Assembly: GCF_018812025.1 (NCBI RefSeq)
Contig: NC_063045.1
Coordinates: forward strand, 61,887,839-61,951,838
Reading direction: 5' to 3'
DNA: 64,000 nucleotides
Origin: Megalobrama amblycephala
Taxonomy: Eukaryota; Chordata; Actinopteri; Cypriniformes; Xenocyprididae
The translations under genes and the position numbers were made by a program. This document shows, in pieces, positions 24,411 to 37,145 of this stretch. Each line of letters starts with the position of its first letter. The first letter of the stretch is position 1. Below the pieces are notes generated by a model. That model ran no database searches, was not told where the DNA came from, and was given only the letters and a program-made list of their open reading frames with translations.

Positions 24411-25731
24411 ACTTTTAAATGTAAGAAGTAAAATACAGTAAAAAATGTAAGTAAATAATAATAAAAAAATAATTGATAAATAGTTAGAATATAATAAATA
24501 TGATTAAGAATATTTGAGAGATATTCCTTAGAATAATAAAGCAGTAAACTACAGTAAAACTGGATAATAACAATAATAAAGTACTTTTTATATATTCATA
24601 TTATATTATTTATATATATTAAATATTAATTAATAATTAATAAATACATGATTAAGATTATTAATAACTAGAAGAATAATTCTTAAAAATAAAGCAGTAA
24701 ACTACAGTAAAAATTTTATAATAACAATAAAAAAGTACTTAAGAAAATATTAATTAATAATGAATAAATAAATTAAGATTAATAACTAGAACAAGAATAC
24801 TTAAAAAATAATAAAGGAGTATATAAAGTAGTAAATAGTATTATAATTAATAAATAAATACTTAGAAAAATAGTAATCAATAAATAAATAAATAAATAAT
24901 GATTGATAATTAGAAAAATAATACTTAATAATAAAGCTGTAAAAACAGTAAAATTGTCTAATAATAATAATAATAATAATAATAAAAGTACTTAGAAAAT
25001 ATTAATTAATAATGAATAAATAAATTAAGATTAATAACTAGAAGAGGAATACTAAAAAATAATAAAGCAGTAGTAAATAATTTAATAATAAATACTATAG
25101 AATCAATAAATACTTAGAAAAATAGTAATCAATCAATAAATAAAAAAATAAATAATGATTGATAATTAGAAAAAATAATACTTAATAATAAAGCAGTAAA
25201 CTACAGTAAAATTTAAGTAAATAATAGTAATAATAATAAACACTTAGAAAAATAATCAATAAATACTTAGAAAAATAGTAATCAATAAATAAATAAATAA
25301 TGATTGATAATTAGAAAATAATACTTAATAATAAAGCTGTAAACTACAGTAAAATTGTCTAATAATAATAATAAAAGTACTTCAGAAAATATTAATAATG
25401 AATAAATAAATTAAGATCAATAACTAGAAGAATACTAAAAAATAATAAAGCAGTAGTAAATAATTTAATAATAAATACTATAGAATCAATAAATACTTAG
25501 AAAAATAATAAACAATCAGTCAATAAATAAATAAATAATGATTGATAATTAGAATACTTAATAATAAAGCAGTAAACTACAGTAAAATTTAAGTAAATAA
25601 TAGTAATAATAATAAACACTTAGAAAAATAATTAATACTTAGAAAAATGGTAATCAATAAATAAATAATCAATGATAACTAGAAAATGAATACTTAAATT
25701 TTACTGTAGTTTACTGCTTTATTATTAAGTA

Positions 25732-25773
<42 letters not shown>

Positions 25774-25800
25774 CATAAACAATAAATAAAGAAAGAAATA
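24411..25800. repeat. TAA-rich complex tandem repeat, second block
   Basis: Same word 'aaagcagtaaactacagtaa' near 24537, 24692 and 25184, with variants near 24930, 25330 and 25565. Interspersed 'attgataattagaaaa' words recur. An inverted copy lies near 25698. Units of roughly 150-250 bp. Confidence 0.85.
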
Positions 25801-27020
25801 AGATTATTAGTACCTAGACAATTATTTTAAAAACAAGTAGGCGTGTTTTCCAAAATGTCTGTACAGAATAGTATTTTAAAATAGTATAAAATTTCTAAAT
25901 TTATAATCTAATCATTACATTCAAAAAACAACAATATTGACCAACATCTATTTCTAACAAAAACACAAACAAACTGTTGAATCACAGAGTTGAACTGATT
26001 CAAGGACAGTTTGAGAAGAATGAAATTCAGCATCTGTAATATGTTTAAATCGGAGTCGCTGCTAAAACATCCGTTTCAAAGCCGCGAGTCATGTGACTAA
26101 TCTAATGACAGTCTTTAGGACACTGCGATATCCCTGAGTGAAATTATCTCACGCTTTGTGAATGTGTAAATGCGAAACGTAGCGAATATGGGATACACGG
26201 CTGATCCCTACAGGGAAAAACTCTCACTCGTTCAGTATCTGAAATCTCCAATCGGAGCGCAGACGGCACAAGGACACATTCCTCACTTATCACCACGGGA
26301 AATGATATGTACGGCGCACAGAGAGAAATTAATCCCAGGGTGTCATGGAAACCAGAATCACCAGCCAATGGAACCGAAACTACAGCCGGATACTGAAATA
26401 TCCCAAAACTCACACAACTGTGTTTTTAGAGGAACTACAAGGCCAAAAAACGGACAAAGGACGACATTCTTCGAGGTTTTTTGTGTGGTTTCAATCATAC
26501 AGCCAATGCCTCGGAAGAAGGAGAAAGAGAGAGAGATTTATGAAGGGAAAAAGTCTCTCTCTCTTCATCCTCGGCTCTTTTTCGGCGCCGGATGAAAAGC
26601 CATTTTGTTGGTTGATTGGAGAATGATGCTGCTACTTAGAGAGCCGCTCCATCAGGCTGAAGGAGCGAGAGGAAAAAGCCAGCGAGGGCTTCCTCCCCAG
26701 GGTGCAGTTGTGCTGATGGGTGAGCTGTCAAATGCCCCATTGTCCAAATTACCCAGCAAGCATTGGTGTCACCGCCAGGGACTAATTTACAGCGGCACGC
26801 CACCATCCCTCTCTGAAGGCGGGCGCCGGGACGGCCGCACGGAGACGAGACGTTTACACCCGAGTGCCGCGATTCTGAGCGACTGCGTTTCACTGACGGA
26901 GTCGACAACGGTGTCAGAAAACACAAACACACTCGTGTGTTCTCAGGGGTTTACTAGATCTGCACTGATCATGAACAGAAACGGGAATTTTTTATCATTT
27001 CGCAATGATCTTCGATAACA
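25801..27020. other. Unique GC-moderate island
   Basis: 26030-26960 is non-repetitive and GC-rich for this window. Overlapping open frames (26170-26595, 26345-26626, 26605-27018 plus; 26636-26932 minus) have no domain and mutually overlap in different frames, so none is called. Candidate regulatory sequence. Confidence 0.4.
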
Positions 27021-28285
27021 ATATTTATTGAGGGAGAAAAAAAAAAATCTTGGTTTTTATTTAGAGTTAGATTATTTTAAGAGTTAAATTAGAGTTCAAT
27101 TATTTTAAGAAAAATAATTACATATTTATTATTTATTAAATAATAAATTAAAATAATACTGGTTCACTTAATTAACATTAAATATTTAATATTAACAAAT
27201 TTAAGGAAATAATAAAAATTATAATTGATAAATACTTAGAAAATAATAATAAATATGATTAAGAATATTTAAAAAAAATACTTAAAGAATAATAAAGCAG
27301 TAAACTACAGTAAAAAAACTATAATAAAGTACTTTATAAAAATATTAATTCACAAAGAATAAATTATAAAATAAAAAATAAAAATAAATAAATGTAATTA
27401 TTTTAATAAAAAATATTAAATATTTATTAATTATTAAATATTACATCACTGATTGTTTTATTATTCATAATTAATTATTAAATAAATATTTATTAAATAA
27501 TAAATATAAACAGTATTATAAAATACAGTAAAAATGTAAGTAAATAATAATAAAAAATTATAATTGATAAAAATTTAGAAAATAATAATAAATATGTTTA
27601 AGAATATTTGACAAATAAAGTAAACTACAGCAAAAAATATTATAAAGTACTTTATAAAAATATTAATAAATAAAGAATAAATTGTAAAATAATAAAAATA
27701 AATTTAATTATTTTAATAAAATAATTAAATATTTATTAATTATTAAATATTAAATATTTATTAAATAATAAATCTAAATACAGTATTTTAAAACAGTAAA
27801 AGTTTAAGTAAATAATAATAAAAAATTATAATTGATAAATACTTAGAAAATAATAATAATTATGATTAATAATGAAAGTAATAATAAAGTACTTGTAAAG
27901 AATATTAATTAATAATGAATAAATAAATTAAGATTAATAATAACTAGAAGAATAAAACTTAAAAAATAAAGCAATAAACTACAGTAAAATTTAATTAAAT
28001 AATAATAAATACTTAGAAACATTATTAATAAATACTTAGAAAAATAGTAATCAAATGAATTATGATTGATAAGTAGAAAAATAATACTTAATAAAACATT
28101 AAACTACAGTGAAATGTAAGTAAATAATAAAAATAATAATAAATATTTAGAAAAGTTGTAATCAATACATAATTATGATTGATAATTAGAAAAATAATAC
28201 TTAATAAAGCAGTAAACTGCTGTAAAATTTAAGTAAAATAAATAAATAAAATAAAATAAATGTAATATTTAATAATGTACTAATT
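27021..28285. repeat. TAA-rich complex tandem repeat, third block
   Basis: Continues the family of 22890-25800: 'gcagtaaactacagtaaaa' near 27297, variants near 27607, 27968, 28094 and 28205, plus 'taattgataaatacttag'. Confidence 0.85.
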
Positions 28286-29149
28286 GAAATACTTTGAAAC
28301 CTGAACCCCTGGTTAAGAACCACTGCAATAAATACTAATAAAGATAATAAAATGTATACCATTTTTTAATAAAAGTCAATAAAGTATCAACTTGCCTCAG
28401 ATGTCTTTTTCAGACATAAATAGAATAACAATAAACCAATATTTGGCATACAGTAAGAGCAATGCAACTAATGTGGAATGATTTGTGATTGGGAGATTTT
28501 TTATATGGAGTTTCTCTGAGACACGTGTGCGATTACTGGGGTGTTTTTCTTCAGGATAATCATCGGAGAAGCAGCATTTTCTCGCCGTTTCTTCTCATTA
28601 CAGCCGGAGAAACTCATCGGAGATCTCATCGGAGAATCTTCGTACCTTCAGCAAGGCGTCAGCATCATTTCTGCTGACCGGCGGGCAGCGACAGCGGTCT
28701 GGGGTCAAGGCTGGCGTGGAGGTCACGGCTCGTCTGCTCCGGGGTTTAATGATGGTGCCAATCAAAGCTCAGTCCTCACTGTACTTCCTGTCACACGTGT
28801 CACAGCCGCCCGTCAGCGTCACACATGATAATTGGCCGGAGAAGGATGCGGTCACAGCCTGACCTCCACTGCCTGCAGGTCATTACAGAACAAACCCAAC
28901 AGCTCGTTACTGCGGATCCGGAAGAACGGGTGCGGAGACTCACGGACTCACAGATGGGATCAAGCGGACAATTAGAGTGAGCTAAACAACCACGAGCACA
29001 AAAGTTATCATGTGATCTGATTCCCTCAAAAACACTTTTATCTGAATCTAATGCGTTTCATAATGGATGAAGAACTGAATTGATCTGAATAATGACTCTA
29101 TTGTCTTTCGAGAGCTGAATTGATCTGATATTTGATGAAGTTTGCATCA
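28286..29149. other. Unique intron sequence
   Basis: 28490-28990 is GC-richer and non-repetitive. Two overlapping plus-strand frames (28489-28677, 28541-28828) lack motifs. Confidence 0.4.
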
Positions 29150-29270
29150 TTGATTCTCTTATTCTCTTGTTTATTTCCGTGAAGCTGCTTTGAAACAGTC
29201 TGTACTGTATAAAGAAATACTGTAGAAATACTGTAAAGTTGGCTTTACTTATATAAAGTACTCTCCAAAA
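29150..29270 (+). repeat. Probable 3' part of a dispersed fish repeat
   Basis: 'gaagctgctttgaaacagtc' then 'tgtactgtataaag' is a phrase I recall from an abundant fish repeat that ends in a TATAAA-rich tail. Fragment only. Confidence 0.4.
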
Positions 29271-29329
29271 CCAAATTTTACTTGCAAACATCATGTGAGA
29301 CTGATTAGTTAAGACGGGATACTACGGCA

Positions 29330-30745
29330 AATAAGAGAACCAGTATTATTTTATTATTATTATTGATATATTATTATAGAATTTTAGTCATTTAATATTT
29401 TTTTTAAAATGTATTATATTTATTATAAGTGTTAGAAAGGTGTTTTTGTCATTTTTAATATTTTTTAAATATTTTAATTTTTGTATTTAGCTTTAATTAA
29501 TTTAAGTTTAAAAATTGTAGTACTTCAACTTCAGTTTTTTTTTAAGTTTTTCATCTTAAATTTATATTTTAGTTTTATTTTCAATTAATGAAAATCATTT
29601 TTAATAGTTTTGTTTGTTAAAATATTTTTATTTTTGTATTTAGCTTTAATTTATTTTTATTTCAGTTTTAACAATTTTATTACTTCAAATTACTTCAGTT
29701 ATTTCAAATTTTCTGTTTTTTTTTTGTTAAACTTTTTCAACTTATATTTATATTTTAGCTTTATTTTGAATTAATGAAAATCACTTTTAATAGTTTTTGT
29801 TTTTTAAAATATTTTTATTTATGTATTTAGCTTTAATTTATTTTTATTTCCATTTCAACAATTTTGGTACTTCAACTTACTTCAGTTATTTCTAATTTTC
29901 CATTTTTTTTTTAATTTTTTTTTTTAAGTTTTTCATCTTACATTTATATTTTAGCTTTATTTTGAATTAATAAAAATAATTTTTAATAGTTTTTTATTTT
30001 TTAAATATTTTTATTTTTGTATTTAGCTTTAATTTATTTTTTATTTCTGTTTTAACAGTTTTAGTACTTCAACTTACTTCAGTTATATCTAATTTTCCGT
30101 TTGTTTTTTAAGTTTAAGTTTTTTACATTTTAGTTTTATTTTGAATTAATAAAAATCATTTTTAATAAATTTTTGTTTTTTAAATATTTTTATTTTTGTA
30201 TTTAGCTTTAATTTATTTTTTATTTCCGTTTAAACAATTTAGTACATCAACTTACCTCAGTTATTTCTAATTTTCTAAGTTTTTCGTCTTATATTTATAT
30301 TTTAGCTTTATTTTGAATTAATGAAAGTCATTTTTAATAGTTTTTTTTTCATTTTTGTATTTAGCTTTAATTTATTTTTATTTCCGTTTTAACAGTTTTA
30401 GTACTTCAACTTACTTCAGTTATATCTAATTTTCCGTTTGTTTTTTTAAGTTTAAGTTTTTCATCTTATATTTATATTTTAGTTTTATTTTGAATTAATG
30501 AAAATCATTTTTAATAGTTTTTGTTTTTTAAAATATTTTTATTTATGGATTTAGCTTTAACTTATTTTTAGTTTTTAGTTTTACCAATTTTAGTACTTCA
30601 ACTTACTTCAGTTATTCTAATTTTCCATTTTTTTGTAGTTTTAAGTGTAAGTTTTTCATCTTATATTTATATTTTAAGTTGATTTTGAATGAATAAAAAC
30701 AATTTTTAATAGTTTTAGTGTCAGTTGACAATAACAATAGAGAAC
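29330..30745. repeat. T-rich tandem array, about seven units of 150-190 bp
   Basis: 'tgtatttagctttaattta' recurs near 29487, 29636, 29822, 30018, 30198, 30357 and (variant) 30548. Each is followed by 'cttcaacttacttcagtta' and 'ttttgaattaatgaaaatc'. It ends 'agttgacaataacaat', like the family end at 15300. It is an internal amplification of the repeat also seen at 14190, 44839 and 52300. Confidence 0.85.
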
Positions 30746-31395
30746 CAGTGTGACCAGAGGACGGATAATAAAAGCTCAGCTCCTGCTCGATCCGTTCGTA
30801 CTGAATTAAACCACCGCTGTGATATTCGTCCCTAATTAAGCTTTGAACATTTCCTCATTTCTCCAGCACTCAGCAAGTTTCTGCTTGAGCGTTCAGCGTC
30901 ACCCTGCAGATAAGCATTCACATTTCCAAATGAACCAACGGGCTAATTAAACTATTTATATTCAATTCTGAACTCCTGTTGTGTCCTCGCGCCCGTTTGT
31001 CCCCCGTCCGGTTTAATATTCCTCACCATGATACGAGGGTAAAAGTTTAAACCTCGTCTGCAAATCAAGAGCGCAGAAATATCAGAAAACATTAATTCAC
31101 ACACTGCATCAATACTCAGATGAACGTCAGGAGAATATGGCTGCTGATCTCCTCTCACACCTATAATCTTTCCCATAGTGCCTTATGTTAACCTGATCAA
31201 TTTAATGCAGTATAAAATCATTCACTTCTTCAAAAAGAAAGCAGTGACCCCAAACTGTATAGTATAGTATTGTCTATCATTATGTCGTATACTCCTCCGC
31301 ATTAAACACTGTAAACTCTGTTTTTACACCTCACTTCCTCTGCTTCAACGTTTAGAGAGTTTGGCACCTCAGTAACTTTAACTTTTCCCAGAATA

Positions 31396-31396
<1 letters not shown>
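30746..31396. other. Unique intron sequence
   Basis: Non-repetitive, moderate GC, with 'ccctaattaag' and 'gggctaattaaac' homeodomain-type words near 30830 and 30940. No exon seen. Confidence 0.4.

Positions 31397-31454
<58 letters not shown>
31397..31454. repeat. (CA)n microsatellite
   Basis: About 58 bp of perfect CA repeat. The antisense frames reading VCVCVC through it are artefacts. Confidence 0.97.
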
Positions 31455-31455
<1 letters not shown>

Positions 31456-31890
31456 CGCAGCAGATCTCCAGAGCTGAAGGACATTTAGGACTGTACGTGT
31501 CAGTGAACGAGAGACGCCCAGCGTCTCCAGAGCCCGGAACATTCTGACTGTCTGTCACACAATCCAGCGCTGTCTTTCTCTCTCTCTTCACACTCATCCT
31601 CACTCCCTCTCACTCACTCCATCCTGAGGAACGCAAGCATGAATAATCCTCCTCTCATCCCACATACCTGTTCAAGCACACACCGCGCTTCCAGCGGCCT
31701 AAAAAAGACTCCCGCGTTCACGGCTCCCTCGAGAGCTCAGTCGTTGCTCAGAGTTTGCTCTTTTATAGCTCTGAGACCTAATGGAGTTTCACTTACGTGT
31801 TATTTTAACTTCACATCCTGATCTCCTGAAACTGAAAGACACACAAATGTGTCAACTGATTTCAAACTGAGATCTTCTGAATATCAACCT
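31455..31890. other. Unique intron sequence
   Basis: Nothing recognised. Confidence 0.4.
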
Positions 31891-32170
31891 TGTCTCAGAT
31901 GTTTCTCCTTTAAATAAACAAAAAACAAGACAATTAAAACTAACAAAAAATAAAATGTAAATGAAAACTGAAAATATTAAAATAAAAGCTAGTTCAAAAT
32001 ATTAATACTTAAGTAGTATTTAAATAATACTAAAATTATGCTGTTCTCAATATGAACCAAACAAGATGATAGGTGTGCATTCTCGTTCTATTTATTAATT
32101 TAGCATCTTTTAAGAACTTTGTTATTTGTTTTTGTCATTATCATTAGTTTTAGTCCACAATAACAACACT
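31891..32170. repeat. Fragment of the T-rich/A-rich repeat (A-rich orientation)
   Basis: 'caattaaaactaacaaaaaa' and 'gaaaactgaaaatattaaaa' are the complement of the 29330-30745 sequence type; 'agttttagtccacaataac' resembles its end. Confidence 0.45.
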
Positions 32171-32273
32171 GAACATCTGAGTCGACAGAGATTTTGAGTT
32201 CTGAAGTGGGAGAATATATTTTTTCATATAATATGATATGATATGTATCTCATTGATATCAGGGAGAAAAACG

Positions 32274-33960
32274 TACACTCTAAAAAATGCTGGGTTAAAA
32301 ACAACCCAAGTTGGGTTGAAAATGGACAAACCCAGTGATTGGCTGACTAACGCCTAAAGTGCTGGGCAGTTTTATTTAACTCGACTATTGTTTAAAAATG
32401 ACTATACGTCTGTCTTAAAATGAACCCAAAATAGTTTGGAAATTAAAAATCAGACACATAATTACTAGAGGCAACAATAATAATCAAAAGGTGAACATTT
32501 ATTAATAAGCAATTTAATAAATGTTTATTGTTTAACCCAACCACTGGGTTAAATCAACCCAATTCGCTGGGTTAAAACAACCCAATTCAATGGGTTAAAA
32601 CAACCAATTTGATAGGTAAAAAAAAAAAAAAACAATTTGCTGGGTTAAAACAACCCAATCACTGGGTTAAAACAACCCAATTGACTGGGTTAAAACAACC
32701 CAATTCAATGGGTTAAAACGACCCAAATCGCTGGGTTAAAACAACCCAATTCGCTGGGTTAAAACAACCAATTTGATAGGTAAAAAAAAAAAAAACAATT
32801 TGCTGGGTTAAAACAACCCAATCACTGGGTTAAAACAACCCAATTGACTGGGTTAAAACAACCCAATTCAATGGGTTAAAACGACCCAAATCGCTGGGTT
32901 AAAACAACCCAATTCGCTGGGTTAAAACAACCAATTTGATAGGTAAAAAAAAAAAAAAAAAAAACATTTGCTGGGTTAAAACAACCCAATCACTGGGTTA
33001 AAACAACCCAATTGACTGGGTTAAAACAACCCAATTCAATGGGTTAAAACGACCCAAATCGCTGAATTAAAGCAACCCAATTCGCTGGATTAAAACAACC
33101 CAATTCAATGGGTTAAAACGACCCAAATCGCTGGGTTAAAACAACCCAATTCGCTGGGTTAAAACAACCAATTTGATAGGTAAAAAAAAAAAAAAACAAT
33201 TTGATGGGTTAAAACAACCCAATTTGCTGGGTTAAAACAACCCAATTGACTGGGTTAAAACAACCCAATTCAATGGGTTAAAACGACCCAAATCGCTGGG
33301 TTAAAACAACCCAATTCGCTGGGTTAAAACAACCAATTTGATAGGTAAAAAAAAAAAAAAACAATTTGCTGGGTTAAAACAACCCAATCACTGGGTTAAA
33401 ACAACCCAATTGACTGGGTTAAAACAACCCAATTCAATGGGTTAAAACGACCCAAATCGCTGGGTTAAAACAACCCAATTCGCTGGGTTAAAACAACCAA
33501 TTTGATAGGTAAAAAAAAAAAAAAAAAAAACATTTGCTGGGTTAAAACAACCCAATCACTGGGTTAAAACAACCCAACTGACTGGGTTAAAACAACCCAA
33601 TTCAATGGGTTAAAACGACCCAAATCGCTGAATTAAAGCAACCCAATTCGCTGGATTAAAACAACCCAATTCAATGGGTTAAAACGACCCAAATCGCTGG
33701 GTTAAAACAACCCAATTCGCTGGGTTAAAACAACCAATTTGATAGGTAAAAAAAAAAAAAACAATTTGATGGGTTAAAACAACCCAATTCGCTGGGTTAA
33801 AACAACCAATTTGATAGGTTAAAAAAAAAAAAAACAATTCATTGGGTTAAAACAACCCAATTTGATAGGTTAAAAAAACACAACCAATTTGCTGGGTTAA
33901 AACAACCCAATCACTGGGTTTGTCCATTTTCAACCCAACTTGGTTGGTTTTTAATGCGTC
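32274..33960 (+). mobile_element. MITE-like element with expanded GGGTTAAAACAACCC minisatellite, copy 1
   Basis: The left end is 'tacactctaaaaaatgctgg', then 'aagttgggttgaaaatggac'. The right end reads 'gtccattttcaacccaactt', the reverse complement of the left inner part. Left-flank-specific interior ('gtgctgggcagttttattta') is shared with 37250-37300, so both are one family. From 32530 to 33910 the interior is a tandem array of about 20-bp units. No coding sequence. Confidence 0.8.
32530..33910. repeat. Higher-order minisatellite
   Basis: The basic unit is 'ctgggttaaaacaacccaat', broken at intervals by 'gataggt' plus an A-run. 'gatagg' occurs at 32611, 32775, 32938, 33175, 33340, 33504 and 33741. 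The spacings are 164, 163, 237, 165, 164 and 237, so a unit of about 565 bp is duplicated in tandem. The variant 'ctgaattaaagcaaccc' occurs once in each half, 568 bp apart. Confidence 0.92.
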
Positions 33961-34435
33961 TCTATATTAGAGCAATACCTGCAGTTCTTCATTAACAGAC
34001 GCAGATGATGATGTGAAGAAAGACTCAGGACTCTGGCTGCGCATCAGACGCGTTCGTGACACACCGTAGGTGTTGAAGCGCTGGAAGCAGATGAGACGAG
34101 TTTGATGTGAGCTTGAATGTGACGGGGCACGTGTAATGTGAAGTCGCAAATCTCCGCCTGCAGCGGCAGAGTGGATCGGGTCGTTTGAGAGGAGAAACCG
34201 GCGCCAAGCCATGTTGACGGCATTACAGCAGGAATCTGAACTAACATGACCAGCGTCTTCAGCAGCTAATGAACTAATGCGTTATAAAGCCCTCCAGCGA
34301 GAGGACCGACTCCTCCCCAAAGAGCCGTCACACCTCATGAGAGCCGCCCAAACTCATTTAGTCATTATCAGGAGGACCACAATCCTCTTAACTCCTCGAC
34401 TTCATACAAACCTGATGGTGAAACATGGAAGGAAA
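33961..34435. other. Unique intron sequence
   Basis: GC-moderate, non-repetitive. Three overlapping antisense frames (33967-34247) have no motif. Confidence 0.4.
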
Positions 34436-34500
34436 TCGCTTAAAGGAAGAGTTCGCCCCAAAAAATAAAGATTGTGTCACCATTTACTCACCCGCATGCT
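34436..34500 (+). repeat. End fragment of the 'agttcacccaaaaatga' MITE family
   Basis: 'cttaaaggaagagttcgccc' then 'ccatttactcaccc' matches the left end at 43495 ('ttaaagggacagttcaccca'). Solo end. Confidence 0.6.
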
Positions 34501-35394
34501 CTAAAAAAGACAAAAGCACCATATACAACCTGTATGTGATACTCCACATCTCCTGGAGCCGTTTGATGTTTGAATTCAAGCCAAAACACTACAGGTGAAT
34601 GGGGCAAAAATTGCAACTAATATATCCAATCATATTTCCCCAGTAGATTAGTCACAATACATTAAGACAACTATTTTTTTTATTATAAGTTTTCTGAATT
34701 ATGTTTAAAAGTACAGATAAGGCATTATCTAATTAAATATGCACTAATTTACATACATTTTTGGGAACATAAATCAAAACATTGGATGAAGCCATGTTAA
34801 AAATTATTGTTTCATATTGTTGACATATTAGACTTAAAGGTTTTTACAGAGGGGATTTTGGATTTCTCTTTTTATCATCAGAAAATACTGTCAACAGCAA
34901 GAAAAACTAAAATTTCACCATGTTTTTTTAGGAATAAAATGTTATATATATCAGGTGAATTATACAATATGAACAAACCCCTCAATAAAATCCTTCAGAA
35001 TATAGACAAGAATAAAACTGTAAGTTTTGGTGTTTGTAAGTGCTGCTGAAGTGGAGAAAAAACTCTTTAAATGTATGTATTGAAACCTACAGACGCAGAT
35101 ACATGCATTAAAATAAACATTTAAATGTCTATTTTGGACGTTTTCTTTCCACTAGTCTAAAAGATATGAAATATCTCCAAATATTTATGTAGAAAAATGA
35201 TTATTTTCAACCCTCATTCTGCCTAAAATATTCAGTTTTGAAGACTAGCTTAAGACTTGTCAGTAAACGGCTAGTGTTACGATTGGCTAACGTCATTGCG
35301 TAGGAAAAAGTATCAGTGTTTTGAAAACATTACTTGAAAGCTTTATGGAGGAAGTCAAACATCTACAGAAAAAGAGAAAAAAAATCAGAAGACT
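34501..35394. other. Unique AT-rich intron sequence
   Basis: No repeat family or exon recognised. The plus frame at 34807-35049 is AT-rich and motif-free. Confidence 0.4.
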
Positions 35395-35401
35395 GTTCAA
35401 C

Positions 35402-35961
35402 TAGATTTGCACGATTCTGGATAAATTGAGAATTGCAATTTTTTGTTTAAAATAAAGATCACAAGTCTCCCATGATTCTGAATAGACACATAAATATATA
35501 CAAATAAACAATAACAACATGAAATTTACTAGAGATTCTGACAAAACGTTGCTTGCTGAAGTCTATTTAATTAAATTGAATTAATTACTTTTTTAAATCA
35601 GGTTGAATGAATGATTCAATGACTTTTTCATTACTGGATGAATCAGCGTATTTAAACAAATCTCTTGAGTGAACGATTCAATGACAAAACATTTTTTAAC
35701 TTGTCACTTGTCGCCACCTACTGGTGTAAATTGATACTTTATTTGAAGTGTCAAGTTACTTTCAAAAGGTGATTTGCTCTATTTTGATCACTACCGTAGA
35801 CATCAGTGTTTATATCCGAACTATAAACTTTTATCCCAGTACTTCTGTGATAATCTGAATTATTGTGATACAGAAATAATGATACTGTGTGGTTGAAAAT
35901 ACTGAAGCTGTTTGAATCGAAATCGCAATTTTTGTTGAATGGAAAAAATTGTGTAGATCTA
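35402..35961. mobile_element. hAT-like non-autonomous element
   Basis: Ends are 'tagatttgcacgattctgg' and, in reverse complement, 'tagatctacacaatttttt'. Flanking 'gttcaac' (35395-35401) and 'gttcaaac' (35962-35969) look like an 8-bp target duplication with one lost base. Both ends carry 'aatcg/gcaattttt' words typical of the fish hAT families with 'gcacgat' termini. The interior at 35590-35730 contains the 'cgccacctactgg' module. Confidence 0.65.
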
Positions 35962-35984
35962 GTTCAAACTAGATAGATAACTAG

Positions 35985-36085
35985 CAGATGTAGCTCAAAC
36001 ACTAGAGAACAACACTAAGATCATGGGTTCAAATGCAATGCAAGACGCTTCAGATAAAAGCATCTGCAAATTGCATAAAAATCAT
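35985..36085 (+). mobile_element. tRNA-derived SINE remnant
   Basis: 'gtagctcaaac', then 'gatcatgggttcaaatgc' (a B-box-like Pol III element), then 'cttcagataaaagcatctgc'. This order matches the tRNA-headed fish SINE whose body ends in GGATAAAAGCGTCTGC. It is shortened and mutated, so it is not an intact tRNA gene. Confidence 0.65.
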
Positions 36086-36599
36086 GGTTCTTTTACTGGT
36101 ATTTTTCACAGAATGTTACATACTAAATCATATATTAAGGAAAGGATGAAGTCTACTTCATTTCAATACGTTTGATATTGAAGCTTGTTTCCCTTCAGAT
36201 ACTTCAAGAGATGAATTAAATCATTAAGATGCTGATGAAAGAAAAACAATATCTTTAAAGAAGAGACATCTTGGTCTCGTCTCAGCAGCGTCTCCACATG
36301 AGTACAGTCAGAATATCTGAATATAGTGTTAATTTATAAATAAAAGTGACTTTGCACTCATTGCACTTTGAAGTTGAAGCTTTTGAAAAGGCTACAGATG
36401 CTCAATAATAATGTGCATTCAACTTAGTTAATTGATAATCATTGCAATTATGCATTTTTTTTTATATTCACTGTAAGTTTAAGTTGTGTATATTTTATTT
36501 TGTTTCAGTTAATGCTTTATTATTCCAAGTCACAAAATGTTTTTTGATGGATTTAGTCTTACTTTACTATAATAACCCCAGACTGAGCAAGTCAAACAT
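36086..36599. other. Unique AT-rich intron sequence
   Basis: Nothing recognised. Confidence 0.4.
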
Positions 36600-37105
36600 T
36601 GTCTGGAAAAGAAACAAAGGCATAAAGTAAGGCCACATGAGAGAGCAGAGAGACATGGGCGATAATGGAGGTGTTAACTGTAAATGACACACGGATGGAG
36701 TATTGAGGGGTCGAGGTGGAAGACAGACAGCATTAGACACACACACACACACACACACCGACTCGCTCTCGGCTATTGTAGTCGAGGGACCAGCAGGACC
36801 CGTGATTTCATCCGCACTCTTCCACTGAAGTAGGTCAACCAGTGATAATGGAAGGGCAATGAGGAGCAAGTGCTCACCTCCTCCTCCTCCTCTTCCTCCC
36901 ATCTCACTGCCATTACAGAACAGAGAGAGAAAAAGAGAGCGAGAGACAGGCCCCCTACAGAGACACGGACCCTCACAGAGCGCCGTCACCCGCCAACAGC
37001 CACAACACACCCCACATCCAGCCACAACACAGACACACACCATCATTACCGCATCCTCTACCTGCTTATTTGCATAAATGGCAAGAACCGTAAACAAAAA
37101 CAATG
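36600..37105. other. GC-richer unique island, candidate conserved enhancer
   Basis: Non-repetitive apart from (AC)n at 36736-36758 and a CTC-rich run near 36880. It holds a perfect octamer ATTTGCAT (37068-37075, POU-type) and 'aaacaaagg' near 36609 (SOX-type). The longest open frame of the window (36567-37103 minus, 178 codons) runs through the simple repeats and has no family resemblance, so I do not call it a gene. Confidence 0.4.
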
Positions 37106-37145
37106 ACTCATGAGTGTAGTGAACGCCTTACGAGTCAAACACTCT

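Noticed and set aside
26170..27018. Three overlapping plus-strand frames as a possible multi-exon gene
   Set aside because: The frames overlap in different phases, have no splice consensus that joins them convincingly, and no family resemblance.
35985..36085. tRNA gene
   Set aside because: Has a B-box-like motif but no complete cloverleaf, and is followed by a fish SINE body; called a SINE remnant instead.
36567..37103. Longest open frame of the window, 178 codons, minus strand
   Set aside because: Passes through an (AC)n tract and a CTC/GAG-rich run giving VCVCV and poly-Gly/Glu; no domain, no matched splice sites, and overlapping frames on the other strand.
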